Of a stretch of DNA of 64,000 bases, positions 7,665-17,337 are shown in pieces. The notes below the pieces were generated by a model. It saw only the letters and a list, made by a program, of their open reading frames with translations, was not told the DNA's origin and did not search any database. Source of the stretch: Erythrobacter sp. KY5 (GTDB lineage Bacteria > Pseudomonadota > Alphaproteobacteria > Sphingomonadales > Sphingomonadaceae); contig NZ_CP021912.1 of assembly GCF_003264115.1 (NCBI RefSeq), forward strand, positions 2,835,001-2,899,000, read 5' to 3'. A program made the translations under genes and the position numbers. Within the stretch, counting starts at the first letter, position 1; each line of letters begins with the position of its first letter.

Positions 7665-8348
7665 TCAGCGGGTTTTGCGCGCGAACCAGATCGTATGATG
7701 CGCGCCCTTGTTGTTCGGTCGGGAGCGAACACCCTTCTCTTCGACCACGAAGCCTGCCTCTTTCAGTCGGCGGCGAAAGCCGTGATCGGGTGCTGCTGAC
7801 CAGACCGACACGATACCTCCGGGTTTTAGCGCATCGCGCGCCTTGCCCAGCCCGGTTCTCGAATAAATGCGATTGTTGTCGGCCCGCACCAGCCCGTCGG
7901 GACCATTGTCGACGTCCAGCATGATAGCGTCGAATTTTTCGCACGTTCCGTCATTGGCATCATCGATAAGCGCGGCGACATCGCAGATCTTGAGGTCTAG
8001 CCGTGGGTCGGCGAGCGTATCGCCGGTCAGCTCCGCCATCGGACCTTCGGCCCATTCGACAATCTTGTGCGATATCTCGCCGACGACGATCTGGGCGCCC
8101 TCACCCAACCGTTCGCGCGCGGCGCGGTAGGTAAAGCCCATTCCATAGCCGCCGATCAGGATGCGTGGCGCGTCGCCTGAAATCCGGTCGAGCGTCATCT
8201 CTGCGAGCTGTTCCTCGGAGAACCGCATACGTGTGCTCATCAGCTCGTTGCGCCCCAGCACGATCATGAAATCGCGTCCGTGGCTGAAGAGTTCGAGGGT
8301 TTCGCCGTCTTCGATTTCGGCTGTATCGATCAGTTCGCGTTTGAGCAT
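7665..8348 (-). CDS. Spermidine-synthase-like methyltransferase-fold protein
   Basis: A 227-residue protein with a Rossmann methyltransferase fold of the SpeE-like group. PRILIGGYGMGFTYRAARE is the nucleotide-binding glycine loop and FDAIMLDVDNGPDGLV carries the acidic loop typical of SpeE-like proteins. It lacks the N-terminal beta domain of full spermidine synthases (about 280 residues), so polyamine synthesis should not be assumed; many short alphaproteobacterial relatives have no known substrate. It follows pnp on the same strand but a strong terminator at 8364-8400 separates them. Confidence 0.75.
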   Translation of the reverse strand: MLKRELIDTAEIEDGETLELFSHGRDFMIVLGRNELMSTRMRFSEEQLAEMTLDRISGDAPRILIGGYGMGFTYRAARERLGEGAQIVVGEISHKIVEWAEGPMAELTGDTLADPRLDLKICDVAALIDDANDGTCEKFDAIMLDVDNGPDGLVRADNNRIYSRTGLGKARDALKPGGIVSVWSAAPDHGFRRRLKEAGFVVEEKGVRSRPNNKGAHHTIWFARKTR

Positions 8349-8363
8349 AAATGTCCCTTACCC

Positions 8364-8400
8364 AAAAAGAAGGCCCGCCGAAATCGCTTCCGGCGGGCCC
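8364..8400 (-). terminator. Rho-independent terminator after pnp
   Basis: On the minus strand GGCCCGCCG pairs with CGGCGGGCC over a short loop and is followed by TTCTTTTT. The stem begins 27 bases after the pnp stop and the structure ends 15 bases before the SpeE-like start, marking the end of the rpsO-pnp transcription unit. Confidence 0.9.
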
Positions 8401-8426
8401 TTTCGTGTTCGGTTAGCCTGAAGAAC

Positions 8427-10721
8427 TTAGTCCTTCAGGAAGTCCGGCATCGCTGCAGGGCCGTCATTTCCGCCGTTATCGCCGCCCCGGTCGTTCCTGG
8501 GACCACGACCACCGCGACCACCGCGACGGTCACCGCCCCTATCGCCTCTGGGGCCGCCCTTGCCACCGCGATCACCACGCGGTTCGCGCGGCGGGCGGGT
8601 GTCTTCGAGCTCTTCGCCGGTTTCCTGATCAACGACGCGCATCGACAGGCGGACCTTGCCGCGGTTGTCGATTTCGAGAACCTTGACCTTCACTTCCTGG
8701 CCTTCGGAGACAACATCGGTCGGCTTCTCAACGCGCTCGTTCTTCATTTCGCTGACGTGGACGAGGCCGTCCTTGCCGCCCATGAAGTTCACGAATGCGC
8801 CGAAATCGACGATGTTGACGACCTTGCCATTGTAGATCTTGCCGACTTCGGCTTCCTCGACGATGCCTTCGATCCACTTACGCGCGGCTTCGATCTCGTC
8901 AGCGTTGGAAGAGCTGATCTTGATCGTGCCTTCGTCGTCGATGTCGACCTTGGCGCCGGTTTCAGCGACGATCTCACGGATCACCTTGCCGCCCGTCCCG
9001 ATGACGTCACGGATCTTCGACTTGTCGATCTGCATCGTCTCGATACGCGGAGCATGCTTAGACACCTCGGTGCGGGCACCGGTAAGAGCCTTCGCCATCT
9101 CACCAAGGATGTGCGCGCGGCCAGCTTTCGCCTGCTCGAGCGCCTGTGTCATGATTTCCTGCGTGATGCCGGCAACCTTAATGTCCATCTGAAGGCTGGT
9201 GATGCCTTCTTCCGAACCTGCAACCTTGAAGTCCATGTCGCCAAGGTGGTCTTCGTCACCCAGAATGTCGGAGAGAACCGCGAAGTTATCGCCTTCGAGG
9301 ATCAGACCCATCGCGATACCCGAAACCGGGCGAGCGAGCGGAACGCCTGCATCCATCATCGACAGCGCGCCGCCGCAGACCGTCGCCATCGAGGACGAGC
9401 CGTTGGACTCGGTGATGTCGGAAAGGACGCGGATCGTATACGGGAATTCCTCTGTGTCAGGCAGAACCGGACGCAGCGCGCGGAATGCGAGCTTGCCATG
9501 GCCGGTTTCGCGGCGGCTGGTGAAGCCGAAGCGACCCACTTCGCCGACCGAATAGGGCGGGAAGTTATAGTGCAGCATGAAGTTGCTATAGCTGAGGCCT
9601 TCGAGACCATCGATCATCTGCTCGGCGTCCTTGGTGCCGAGCGTGGTGGTGCAGATCGCCTGCGTTTCACCGCGGGTGAACAGCGCCGAACCGTGCGTGC
9701 GCGGCAGCAGGCCGACCATGGCTTCGATCGGACGAACCTGATCGAGCTTACGACCGTCGATGCGCGTGCCGTCCTTGAGGATCGAGCCGCGAACGATCTC
9801 GCTCTCAAGCTTCTTAACGAGCTTGAGCGTGCCGAGATATTCCGCCGGATCGCTTTCGGCGAGGTCAGCAAATGCTTCGCGCGCCTTTTCACGTGTTGCG
9901 TTGACAGCATCCTGACGGGCCGACTTGTCGGTGATCTTGTAGGCGGCTTCGAGGTCTGAACCGATGGCTGCGCGAAGCTTGTCCATCTTGGCCGACTTGT
10001 CTTCAACCGGATCGAGCTCCCACGGAGCCTTTGCAGCCTGTTCGGCAAGCTCGATGATCGCGCCGATGACCTTGCGGCTTTCCTCGTGTGCGAACATCAC
10101 AGCGCCGAGCATTTCTTCCTCGGTCAGCTCTTTCGCTTCGGATTCGACCATCATCACCGCGTCATTGGTTGCAGCGACAACGAGGTCGAGACGGCCGTTC
10201 TCACCCAGAGCGTCTGCGACGGTCGGGTTGAGGACATATTCGCCATCATTGGTGAAGCCGACGCGTGCTGCGCCGATCGGGCCCATAAAGGGAACGCCCG
10301 AAATGGTCAGAGCAGCTGATGCCGCGATCATGGCGACGATGTCAGGCTCGGTCTCGCCGTCATAGGACAGGACCTGCGCAATGACGTTGATTTCGTTGTA
10401 GAAACCTTCGGGGAAGAGCGGGCGGCAGGGACGGTCGATCAGACGCGAGGTCAGCGTCTCTTTTTCCGTCGCGCGGCCTTCGCGCTTGAAGAAGCCGCCG
10501 GGAATGCGCCCTGCTGCGGAGAATTTTTCTTGGTAGTGGACGGTCAGCGGAAAGAAATCCTGACCTTCCTTGACGCTCTTTGCAGCGGTGACTGCGCAAA
10601 GAACAACTGTTTCGCCGTAAGTGGCGAGGACCGCGCCGTCAGCCTGACGGGCAATACGGCCGGTTTCCAGAGTGAGGGTTTTTCCGCCCCACTCCAGCGA
10701 TACGGTTTTCGTGTCGAACAT
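8427..10721 (-). CDS. pnp: Polyribonucleotide nucleotidyltransferase (PNPase)
   Basis: A 764-residue exoribonuclease that degrades RNA 3' to 5' by phosphorolysis, usually as a trimer and within the RNA degradosome. Two RNase PH domains are visible ([20 protein letters not shown] in the second, carrying the active site), followed by a KH domain ([20 protein letters not shown]) and an S1 domain ([20 protein letters not shown]). The tail is an unusually Gly/Arg/Asp-rich stretch (about 705-764) ending AMPDFLKD; such RGG-like tails occur in other alphaproteobacteria. It is the last gene of the rimP-pnp series. Confidence 0.98.
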   Translation of the reverse strand: MFDTKTVSLEWGGKTLTLETGRIARQADGAVLATYGETVVLCAVTAAKSVKEGQDFFPLTVHYQEKFSAAGRIPGGFFKREGRATEKETLTSRLIDRPCRPLFPEGFYNEINVIAQVLSYDGETEPDIVAMIAASAALTISGVPFMGPIGAARVGFTNDGEYVLNPTVADALGENGRLDLVVAATNDAVMMVESEAKELTEEEMLGAVMFAHEESRKVIGAIIELAEQAAKAPWELDPVEDKSAKMDKLRAAIGSDLEAAYKITDKSARQDAVNATREKAREAFADLAESDPAEYLGTLKLVKKLESEIVRGSILKDGTRIDGRKLDQVRPIEAMVGLLPRTHGSALFTRGETQAICTTTLGTKDAEQMIDGLEGLSYSNFMLHYNFPPYSVGEVGRFGFTSRRETGHGKLAFRALRPVLPDTEEFPYTIRVLSDITESNGSSSMATVCGGALSMMDAGVPLARPVSGIAMGLILEGDNFAVLSDILGDEDHLGDMDFKVAGSEEGITSLQMDIKVAGITQEIMTQALEQAKAGRAHILGEMAKALTGARTEVSKHAPRIETMQIDKSKIRDVIGTGGKVIREIVAETGAKVDIDDEGTIKISSSNADEIEAARKWIEGIVEEAEVGKIYNGKVVNIVDFGAFVNFMGGKDGLVHVSEMKNERVEKPTDVVSEGQEVKVKVLEIDNRGKVRLSMRVVDQETGEELEDTRPPREPRGDRGGKGGPRGDRGGDRRGGRGGRGPRNDRGGDNGGNDGPAAMPDFLKD

Positions 10722-10737
10722 TGATTTTCCTTCTGAA

Positions 10738-10763
10738 CCCGCACGGCCTCATTGCGGTGCGGG
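10738..10763 (-). promoter_or_regulatory. Hairpin in the pnp leader
   Basis: CCCGCAC at 10738-10744 pairs with GTGCGGG at 10757-10763, 17 bases upstream of the pnp start. In E. coli the pnp leader forms an RNase III-cut stem through which PNPase controls its own synthesis. A similar role here is plausible by position only. Confidence 0.4.
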
Positions 10764-10858
10764 GCCTACATTTCCGGGAGAGACCGGCCCGGTCCGGTGC
10801 GGGGCTATTCGCGCCCCCATTGTCCGCTCCCCGCCGAATTGCGTGGGAGCCGGATAGA

Positions 10859-10888
10859 CGAAGGGCGGCCCGTTGGAGCCGCCCTTCG
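10859..10888 (-). terminator. Hairpin between rpsO and pnp
   Basis: CGAAGGGCGG pairs with CCGCCCTTCG over a 10-base loop, 9 bases beyond the rpsO stop. There is no T-tract, so complete termination is unlikely. It could reduce read-through or serve as an RNA-processing site, as known between rpsO and pnp in E. coli. Confidence 0.55.
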
Positions 10889-10896
10889 CAAAACTC

Positions 10897-11166
10897 TTAT
10901 TTACGCAGACCCAGTTTCTGGATCAGCGCGTTGTAGCGCTCGACATCCTTCTTCTTGAGGTATGCGAGCAAATTGCGGCGCTTGTTGACCATCATCAGGA
11001 GACCGCGACGCGAGTGGTTGTCCTTGTGGTTGGACTTGAAGTGCTCGGTCAGGTTCTTGATGCGCTCGGTAAGGATCGCGACCTGGACTTCCGGCGAACC
11101 GGTGTCGCCTGTGCCTTGTGCGTTGTCCTTGATGACTTCTGCTTTACGCTCGGGTGCTACCGACAT
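10897..11166 (-). CDS. rpsO: 30S ribosomal protein S15
   Basis: An 89-residue protein, the usual S15 length, that binds 16S rRNA in the platform of the small subunit. Diagnostic segments are [40 protein letters not shown] and [17 protein letters not shown]. It starts 12 bases after the truB stop and reads into pnp, the standard order. Confidence 0.98.
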   Translation of the reverse strand: MSVAPERKAEVIKDNAQGTGDTGSPEVQVAILTERIKNLTEHFKSNHKDNHSRRGLLMMVNKRRNLLAYLKKKDVERYNALIQKLGLRK

Positions 11167-11178
11167 GTATTTCTCTTT

Positions 11179-12102
11179 CTACTCAGCGACATCGGGAAGG
11201 TTGAACCCCCTCACCACTTTCGCGGTGCCATCCGAAATTTCCATCAGCGCTACCGGCACATTGTCCAGCATCGCACAATAAAGCCCGGATGATTGGGGCA
11301 TTCCAGACAAGACCCGGCCAACTCGGACCGCCTGCGCGTCTGTCTGGGTGAGGTTGAGGGCCGGGATGTCGTCCAGCCCTGCCTCTAACGGCAAGAGGAG
11401 GTCAGATAAGGGCGCGCCATTAGCTATTTCGTTGAGATTGTCCAGCGAAATCGCCTGCTCCTGATGGAACGGGCCAGCCTTGATGCGACGGAGATAGGTA
11501 ACATGCCCGCAAGTTCCAAGGGCGCGGGCAATATCACGCGCCAGGCTGCGGATGTAAGTGCCCTTGGAAACATGCGCGGTGAGAGTGATTTCGTCGCGTT
11601 CATGCGGGCCGTCGGCGATGCAGAGCGAATGGATCGTGACCGCGCGGGTCTTGAGAGTTATTTCCTCCCCAGCCCGCGCAAGATCGTAAGCGCGCCTCCC
11701 ATCGACCTTGAGCGCAGAATAGGCCGGCGGGACCTGTTCTATCGGTCCGGTGAATTGCGGGATGATCGCCGCGATCTGCGGCAAGGATGGGCGAACATCG
11801 CTACGTTCAACAACCTCTCCCTCGGTGTCGAGCGTGGTCGTTTCCTCGCCGAACTTCAGCGTGAAGTCGTAGATCTTGCTCGCATCCAGCATCCGTCCGG
11901 CCAGCTTGGTCGCCTCGCCCAGCGCAATCGGCAGAACGCCTTCGGCCAGCGGATCGAGCGTGCCGCCGTGCCCCACCTTGGTCTTGGCATAGCCGCCTTC
12001 ACGCAGGTTCCGCTTCACAGCACCCACGGCCTGCGTCGAGCCAAGCCCGCGCGGCTTGTCGAGGATGATCCAGCCGTGTGGAGGAGGCTTCTTGTCAGTC
12101 AT
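11179..12102 (-). CDS. truB: tRNA pseudouridine-55 synthase TruB
   Basis: A 307-residue enzyme that makes pseudouridine at position 55 of tRNA T-loops. GWIILDKPRGLGSTQAV opens the protein; KVGHGGTLDPLAEGVLPIAL contains the catalytic Asp; KIYDFTLKFGEETTTLDTEG and SKGTYIRSLARDIARAL are further family blocks. The length matches TruB. It is followed by rpsO in the usual order, but upstream it meets the SSS transporter rather than rbfA because of an inserted block of genes. Confidence 0.97.
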   Translation of the reverse strand: MTDKKPPPHGWIILDKPRGLGSTQAVGAVKRNLREGGYAKTKVGHGGTLDPLAEGVLPIALGEATKLAGRMLDASKIYDFTLKFGEETTTLDTEGEVVERSDVRPSLPQIAAIIPQFTGPIEQVPPAYSALKVDGRRAYDLARAGEEITLKTRAVTIHSLCIADGPHERDEITLTAHVSKGTYIRSLARDIARALGTCGHVTYLRRIKAGPFHQEQAISLDNLNEIANGAPLSDLLLPLEAGLDDIPALNLTQTDAQAVRVGRVLSGMPQSSGLYCAMLDNVPVALMEISDGTAKVVRGFNLPDVAE

Positions 12103-12133
12103 TGCGCCCCGCTAGGGGATTGGGCCGCGCGCC

Positions 12134-13606
12134 TCAAGCAGTGCCGGTCGCAAGCCCGCCCGATGCATCCTCGGTCTCCTCACCGCCAAGCGAGAACACC
12201 GGCGTCTGGCCGAAGACGAGCTTGTTGACCACCAGCGCGGTCACGATCGAAAGCATCAGCGTTGCAAACATGCCGTGGATGTAGTGCGCAGGCTCCCAGA
12301 CCATGCTCCAGAAGCCATAGAACGCGACACCGGTCACCACACCGATCATCGCCGCGCCTGCCTTCACATTCTTGAACAGCAGGCACACGACAAAGGCGGA
12401 AAGGATCGGCATGGAGAGCAGCCCGTAAAGCTGCTGAACCGTGTTGATGAGGCTTTCCTGGCTCGCGAAGAACGGAACGAGCGCAAGCGCCAGTACGCTC
12501 ATCACGATAGAAACCGCAGCGCCCAGCTTACCGACCCGCGTGACGTCGCCGATATAGGCCTCATGCAGATCGCATACGTAGAGCGCAGCGCTCGCGTTCA
12601 GGATCGAGTTGAAGCTGGTGAGGATCGCCGCGGCAATCGCCGCGGCAAAGGCTCCGGAAAGCCAGATTGGCAGCACCTCGCCAACGATGCGCCCATAGGC
12701 AACATCGCCGACATCGCCGAACAACTTGTAAGAGACGATGCCCGGCACCACCACGATGATCGGCACGATCAGCAGCCGGATGCCAGCTGCAACCACGACG
12801 CCCTTTTGCGCCTCGCGAATGTTGGGCGCGGCCATCGCGCGTTGGGTGATCGTCTGATTGGTCGACCAGTAGAATGTCTGGATGAAGATCATGCCCGTCA
12901 GCAGCGTGTGCCAGGGGATCGGGCTTTCGTTGTCTCCGATAAGCGTCAGCCGCTCTGCGGGAATGCCGGTGAGATCGAAGTCGATGGCTTGCAAAGCGAG
13001 GAAGACGACCAGCAGCGCCAGACCCAGCACCAGCACGCCGGAATAGGTGTCCGACACGGCCACAGCGCGCAGCCCTCCAAAAATCGCATAAGCCGCTCCC
13101 ACAGCGGCGAGAACGACCGCGCTGACCATGATCGTGCCGAGATCGGTCGCGAGGCCTGCCAGCGAGAGCAGGAACAGCGAACCGCCATAAAGGATCGCCG
13201 GTAGGAAAATGAACAGGTTGCCGAACAGGAACAGCACACTGATGAGCGCGCGAATGTGTTTGTCGCCGTACTTCTTTTGCAGAAGCTCGGTCGTGGTCGT
13301 GCAATTGTTCTTGTAGTAAACCGGCAGGAACACGAAGGCGAGGATGAACAGGCCGGCAACCGCAGCAAACTCCCACCAGGCGAGCAGCGCCATCTGATTG
13401 CCGTTCATCCCGACAAGCTGATCGGTCGAAAGGTTCGTCAGCGTGATCGAGCCGGCCACGAAGTACCAGGCGAGGCCCCCGTTTGCGAGGAAGTAATCGC
13501 GCTCATCCTGCGGGCCTGCGCCGCGCTTGCCGCGACAATGCAGGTAGGTTGCGAGCGCGATCAGCGCGGTGATAACCAGAAATACCGCGACCTGGGTGGT
13601 GCTCAT
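12134..13606 (-). CDS. Sodium:solute symporter (SSS family), probable sugar uptake
   Basis: A 490-residue inner-membrane protein with about 14 membrane segments of the LeuT-fold SSS family. NLSTDQLVGMNGNQMALLAW near residue 60 and YWSTNQTITQRAMAAPNIRE near 245 resemble SglT-type sugar transporters. The gene is divergent from a GH36 alpha-galactosidase across 83 bases, in the same cassette as galT and galK, so galactose or a galactoside is the likely substrate. This comes from context and family; the substrate is not proven. Confidence 0.85.
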   Translation of the reverse strand: MSTTQVAVFLVITALIALATYLHCRGKRGAGPQDERDYFLANGGLAWYFVAGSITLTNLSTDQLVGMNGNQMALLAWWEFAAVAGLFILAFVFLPVYYKNNCTTTTELLQKKYGDKHIRALISVLFLFGNLFIFLPAILYGGSLFLLSLAGLATDLGTIMVSAVVLAAVGAAYAIFGGLRAVAVSDTYSGVLVLGLALLVVFLALQAIDFDLTGIPAERLTLIGDNESPIPWHTLLTGMIFIQTFYWSTNQTITQRAMAAPNIREAQKGVVVAAGIRLLIVPIIVVVPGIVSYKLFGDVGDVAYGRIVGEVLPIWLSGAFAAAIAAAILTSFNSILNASAALYVCDLHEAYIGDVTRVGKLGAAVSIVMSVLALALVPFFASQESLINTVQQLYGLLSMPILSAFVVCLLFKNVKAGAAMIGVVTGVAFYGFWSMVWEPAHYIHGMFATLMLSIVTALVVNKLVFGQTPVFSLGGEETEDASGGLATGTA

Positions 13607-13689
13607 GACGACTGTTCTCTCCCCATTTCCGCCTGTTCTTCGCGGATTTGGGTTGTCCTATAACAGTCGGTGCCGCATGGCGATTCTCG

Positions 13690-15846
13690 ATGAGCACGCC
13701 TGTTGATGACATTGTCCGCTGGTATGAACTGCGTGCGGGCGGGTCGCTGATCGCGCTTGAGGCTGCGGTCGGTGAGCGGGCTTATGTCGTCTATGCCGGA
13801 CCCAATATCGAGGGTGCATCGCCCGCAGAGCTTGCGCTGCTGGCAACCCGTCAGCACGCACCGGGCGGACCTGCCGAGCACCCGCGTGGATCGCTGCTGC
13901 ATACGATCGGGACTGGCATTTCGGGTCCGTCAGGTCTGGTCGGGCACCGCGAGGGAAAGGACTGGGCTGTCGATTTGAGGGTCGCTTCGGTCGAGAGGAC
14001 AGGACCCACCGCGCTCACCATCCACTGCGACGATGCGAATACCGGCCTATCGAGCGCGCATCTGTTCGCGCTCGACCCTGAGACGGGGCTGTTGACGGCC
14101 AGCACCGAGATCACGAACCGCGCCAGCGAACCGTTCTGTCTCGACTGGTGTGCTGCGCTTTGCCTCCCCTTTGACCATAGCCTGTCCCGCTTTCTGAGTT
14201 TCACGGGTCGTTGGGCAAACGAATTCCAGATCGAGGAAGTCCCGCTTTTTCAGGGCAGCATAGTGCGCGAGAACAAGACGGGGAGAACCAGTCACGACGT
14301 CTTTCCCGGCGGCATCCTCACAAACGAACACACTGGCGAGAACGAAGGCACGGCGCTCGGTTTTCACCTCGGCTGGAGCGGCAATCACCGCCAGCGCATC
14401 GACCGCCACAGCGACGGGCGCGGTTTTTTGCAAATGGGCGAGCTGTTCTTTCCCGGCGAAATGCAACTGGCCGAAAGCGAAAGCTACCGCACTCCCGACA
14501 TGCTGATCGCTTGGTCGATGGACGGTTTCAATGGCGTCTCCCACGCGTTTCACGATCACCTTGAACGCGCCGTTCTGGACCGGCGCAGCGCTGCAAAACC
14601 TCGCCCCGTCCACTACAACACGTGGGAAGCGGTTTACTTCAATCACGATGAAAGTGCGCTGATCGAGCTTGCCGAAAGGGCCGCTGACGTGGGCGCGGAG
14701 CGCTTTGTCCTCGATGACGGCTGGTTCGGGTCGCGCCGAAACGACGCGGCTGGACTTGGAGACTGGTGGGTATCGCAGGACGTATACCCCCACGGCCTCC
14801 ATCCGATCGTCAACCGCGTGCGCGAGCTCGGCATGGAGTTCGGCCTGTGGTTCGAACCCGAGATGGTCAACCCCGACAGCGACCTCTACCGCGCACGTCC
14901 CGACTGGGTACTGGGCGTCGAAGGAGCCGAGCCCATCGCGTCGCGCAACCAGTTGACGCTCGATCTCACGAAGTCCGAGGTCACCCAATACCTGTTCGAG
15001 CGTATCAGCGCGCTCGTTAGCGAATACGAAATCGCCTACATCAAGTGGGACATGAACCGCGATGCACAGCACCCGGCGAGTGGCGGCCGCGCAGTCATGC
15101 ACAGGCAAACCAACGAGGTTTACGCGCTGATCGAGAGGCTTCGGACCGCTCATCCGGGCCTTGAAATCGAAAGCTGCTCATCAGGCGGTGCGCGCGCCGA
15201 CTTCGGCATCCTGCGTCACACCGACCGTGTTTGGACTTCGGACAATAACGATGCACGGCATCGCCATGCGATCATGCGAGGCGCGTCACATTTTCTGCCG
15301 TTGCGCGTGCTCGGCAATCATGTCGGACCCAGGACCTGCCATATCACCGGACGCCGTTTTTCGATGGCCTTTCGGGTCGCGAGCGCGATCTTCGGCCATA
15401 TGGGCATGGAGCTTGACCTCAGGCGCGAGAGTGAACGCGATCTCGACGTGCTCAAGGCCGGGATCGCGCTTCACAAGGAACACCGCGAACTCATCCATTC
15501 AGGCCGCTTCTGGCGCGGTGAAAGCGCAGCGCACACCAACCTTATGGGTTGCGTAGCAAGGGATGCGGGCGAGGCTTTGTTCGCCTTCGCTGTACTCGAC
15601 CTCGAAATTGCGACCTTGCCAGAGCGCGTCACATTCCCCGGCCTTGATCGTGCGAAAACCTATCGCGTCAGGCTCGTCTGGCCGAAGCACAATCCATCCA
15701 TCTCAACGCCTTGCATCATTGACGCGGCGGGGCTTCAGGGAGAGGGAGTGGTGGTATCCGGCGCGGCGCTGACCACTTATGGTATCCAGCCTCCGCTGAC
15801 CCGTCCCGATACGTGCCTGATCTATCACCTCAAGTCCTGCGAGTAA
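13690..15846 (+). CDS. Alpha-galactosidase, glycoside hydrolase family 36
   Basis: A 718-residue GH36 enzyme. An N-terminal beta-sandwich (about 1-310) leads into a TIM barrel. The nucleophile Asp is in YIKWDMNRD and the acid/base Asp in RVWTSDNND; FVLDDGWFGSRRND and SCSSGGARADFGILRHTDR are further GH36 blocks. There is no signal peptide, so it should act in the cytoplasm on imported galactosides. The ATG at 13690 fits the family better than an open frame extending to 13648. It heads a plus-strand operon with glpD, galT and galK. Confidence 0.95.
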   Translation: MSTPVDDIVRWYELRAGGSLIALEAAVGERAYVVYAGPNIEGASPAELALLATRQHAPGGPAEHPRGSLLHTIGTGISGPSGLVGHREGKDWAVDLRVASVERTGPTALTIHCDDANTGLSSAHLFALDPETGLLTASTEITNRASEPFCLDWCAALCLPFDHSLSRFLSFTGRWANEFQIEEVPLFQGSIVRENKTGRTSHDVFPGGILTNEHTGENEGTALGFHLGWSGNHRQRIDRHSDGRGFLQMGELFFPGEMQLAESESYRTPDMLIAWSMDGFNGVSHAFHDHLERAVLDRRSAAKPRPVHYNTWEAVYFNHDESALIELAERAADVGAERFVLDDGWFGSRRNDAAGLGDWWVSQDVYPHGLHPIVNRVRELGMEFGLWFEPEMVNPDSDLYRARPDWVLGVEGAEPIASRNQLTLDLTKSEVTQYLFERISALVSEYEIAYIKWDMNRDAQHPASGGRAVMHRQTNEVYALIERLRTAHPGLEIESCSSGGARADFGILRHTDRVWTSDNNDARHRHAIMRGASHFLPLRVLGNHVGPRTCHITGRRFSMAFRVASAIFGHMGMELDLRRESERDLDVLKAGIALHKEHRELIHSGRFWRGESAAHTNLMGCVARDAGEALFAFAVLDLEIATLPERVTFPGLDRAKTYRVRLVWPKHNPSISTPCIIDAAGLQGEGVVVSGAALTTYGIQPPLTRPDTCLIYHLKSCE

Positions 15847-15855
15847 GCATCCGAT

Positions 15856-17337
15856 ATGGAAACAGATTTCGACCTGCTTGTCATCGGCGGCGGCATCAAC
15901 GGCGCTGGGATCGCGCGCGATGCGGCGGGGCGCGGGTTGAGCGTTTGCCTGGTCGAAAAAGACGATCTCGCCCAGCATACATCCAGCGCTTCGACCAAGC
16001 TGGTGCATGGGGGCCTGCGCTATCTTGAGCATTACGAATTTCGGCTGGTTCGAGAAAGCCTGATCGAGCGGGAACGGCTCTTGAACATGGCTCCGCACAT
16101 CATCTGGCCGCTGCGCTTCGTGCTGCCGCACGACAAGGGGTTGCGGCCCAAGTGGATGCTTCGCCTTGGCCTGTTCCTTTACGACAATCTGGGTGGCCGC
16201 AAGCTTCTGCCGCCGACGCGCAATGTGGACCTGCGCGAGCCCCCGCATTGCGAGGTGCTCGAAGGCCGGCTGACGCATGGCTTCGAATATTCCGATTGCT
16301 GGGTCGAGGATTCGCGCCTTGTCGTGCTCAATTGCATGGACGCACAAGAGCGCGGGGCGACAATCCGCACGCGCACGGAATGCATCGGCCTTTCACGCGA
16401 GGACGAGTGTTGGAGCGCGGTCCTTCGAACCAATGACGGCGAAGAAACGATTACCGCAAAGATGGTCGTCAACGCCGCTGGCCCGTGGGTCGACACGGTG
16501 TTGGGCCGTGCCCTCCCCGGCGAAATCCATGCGAACCTGCGCCTCGTAAAGGGAAGTCACCTGATTTTCCCGAAGCTATACGAGGGCGAGCATTGCTACA
16601 TCTTTCAGAACAAGGACGACCGGATCATTTTCGCGATCCCCTATGAGCGCGACTTTACCCTGGTCGGAACCACAGATGTCCTGTTCACCGGCGACCCATC
16701 GGACATCGACATCAGCGCAGATGAGGCGGATTACATCTGCAATGCCGCCAATGAATATCTGCGCGTGGACGTGACGCCTGACCAAGCTGTCGCCAGCTAT
16801 GCCGGGGTGCGTCCGTTGTATGAGGACAAGGCCGCATCCAATTCCACCGTCACCCGCGATTACCAGTTCGAGCTTGAACAAGACGGCCCGAAGATGCTCT
16901 CGATCTTCGGAGGCAAGCTGACAACATATCGCAAGCTTGCCGAGCATGCGCTTGAAAAACTTGGCATAGAGGACGACAGGTGGACTGCCGACGAGGTCTT
17001 GCCGGGAGGTGAGATCGACCCGGTTCATTTCGGCCGCTTCATCGAGGATCAGGCCGCGCTGTTCCCCTGGCTCGGCGACGAAACCGTTCTGCGCCTTGCA
17101 CGGGCATACGGCACGAGGATGATTGATCTGATCGGCGATGCGCAGGGCATAAACGACCTTGGCGAGCATATGGGCGGCGACCTTTATGCGCGCGAGCTTG
17201 AATATCTTGTCGAACACGAGTTTGCACGCAGCGCAGACGATGTGCTGACGCGCCGATCCAAGCTCTATCTCCACATTGACGATGCGGCACAGGCCAAGGT
17301 TGCGCGCTGGTTCGACGCTCGCACGGTCGACGCATGA
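15856..17337 (+). CDS. glpD: Aerobic glycerol-3-phosphate dehydrogenase
   Basis: A 493-residue FAD enzyme that oxidises sn-glycerol-3-phosphate to dihydroxyacetone phosphate and passes electrons to quinone at the inner membrane. FDLLVIGGGINGAGIARDAA is the FAD-binding motif; SSASTKLVHGGLRYLEHYEF, VNAAGPWVDTVLG and TTDVLFTGDP are family blocks; the C-terminal domain (about 385-493) is complete. It starts 9 bases after the alpha-galactosidase and its end overlaps galT (ATGA). A glycerol-3-phosphate enzyme inside a galactose operon is unusual and suggests a galactosyl-glycerol substrate. Confidence 0.95.
   Translation: METDFDLLVIGGGINGAGIARDAAGRGLSVCLVEKDDLAQHTSSASTKLVHGGLRYLEHYEFRLVRESLIERERLLNMAPHIIWPLRFVLPHDKGLRPKWMLRLGLFLYDNLGGRKLLPPTRNVDLREPPHCEVLEGRLTHGFEYSDCWVEDSRLVVLNCMDAQERGATIRTRTECIGLSREDECWSAVLRTNDGEETITAKMVVNAAGPWVDTVLGRALPGEIHANLRLVKGSHLIFPKLYEGEHCYIFQNKDDRIIFAIPYERDFTLVGTTDVLFTGDPSDIDISADEADYICNAANEYLRVDVTPDQAVASYAGVRPLYEDKAASNSTVTRDYQFELEQDGPKMLSIFGGKLTTYRKLAEHALEKLGIEDDRWTADEVLPGGEIDPVHFGRFIEDQAALFPWLGDETVLRLARAYGTRMIDLIGDAQGINDLGEHMGGDLYARELEYLVEHEFARSADDVLTRRSKLYLHIDDAAQAKVARWFDARTVDA

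Noticed and set aside
8280-9959. A 559-codon plus-strand frame opposite pnp
   Set aside because: It is the complement of PNPase with no recognisable domain.
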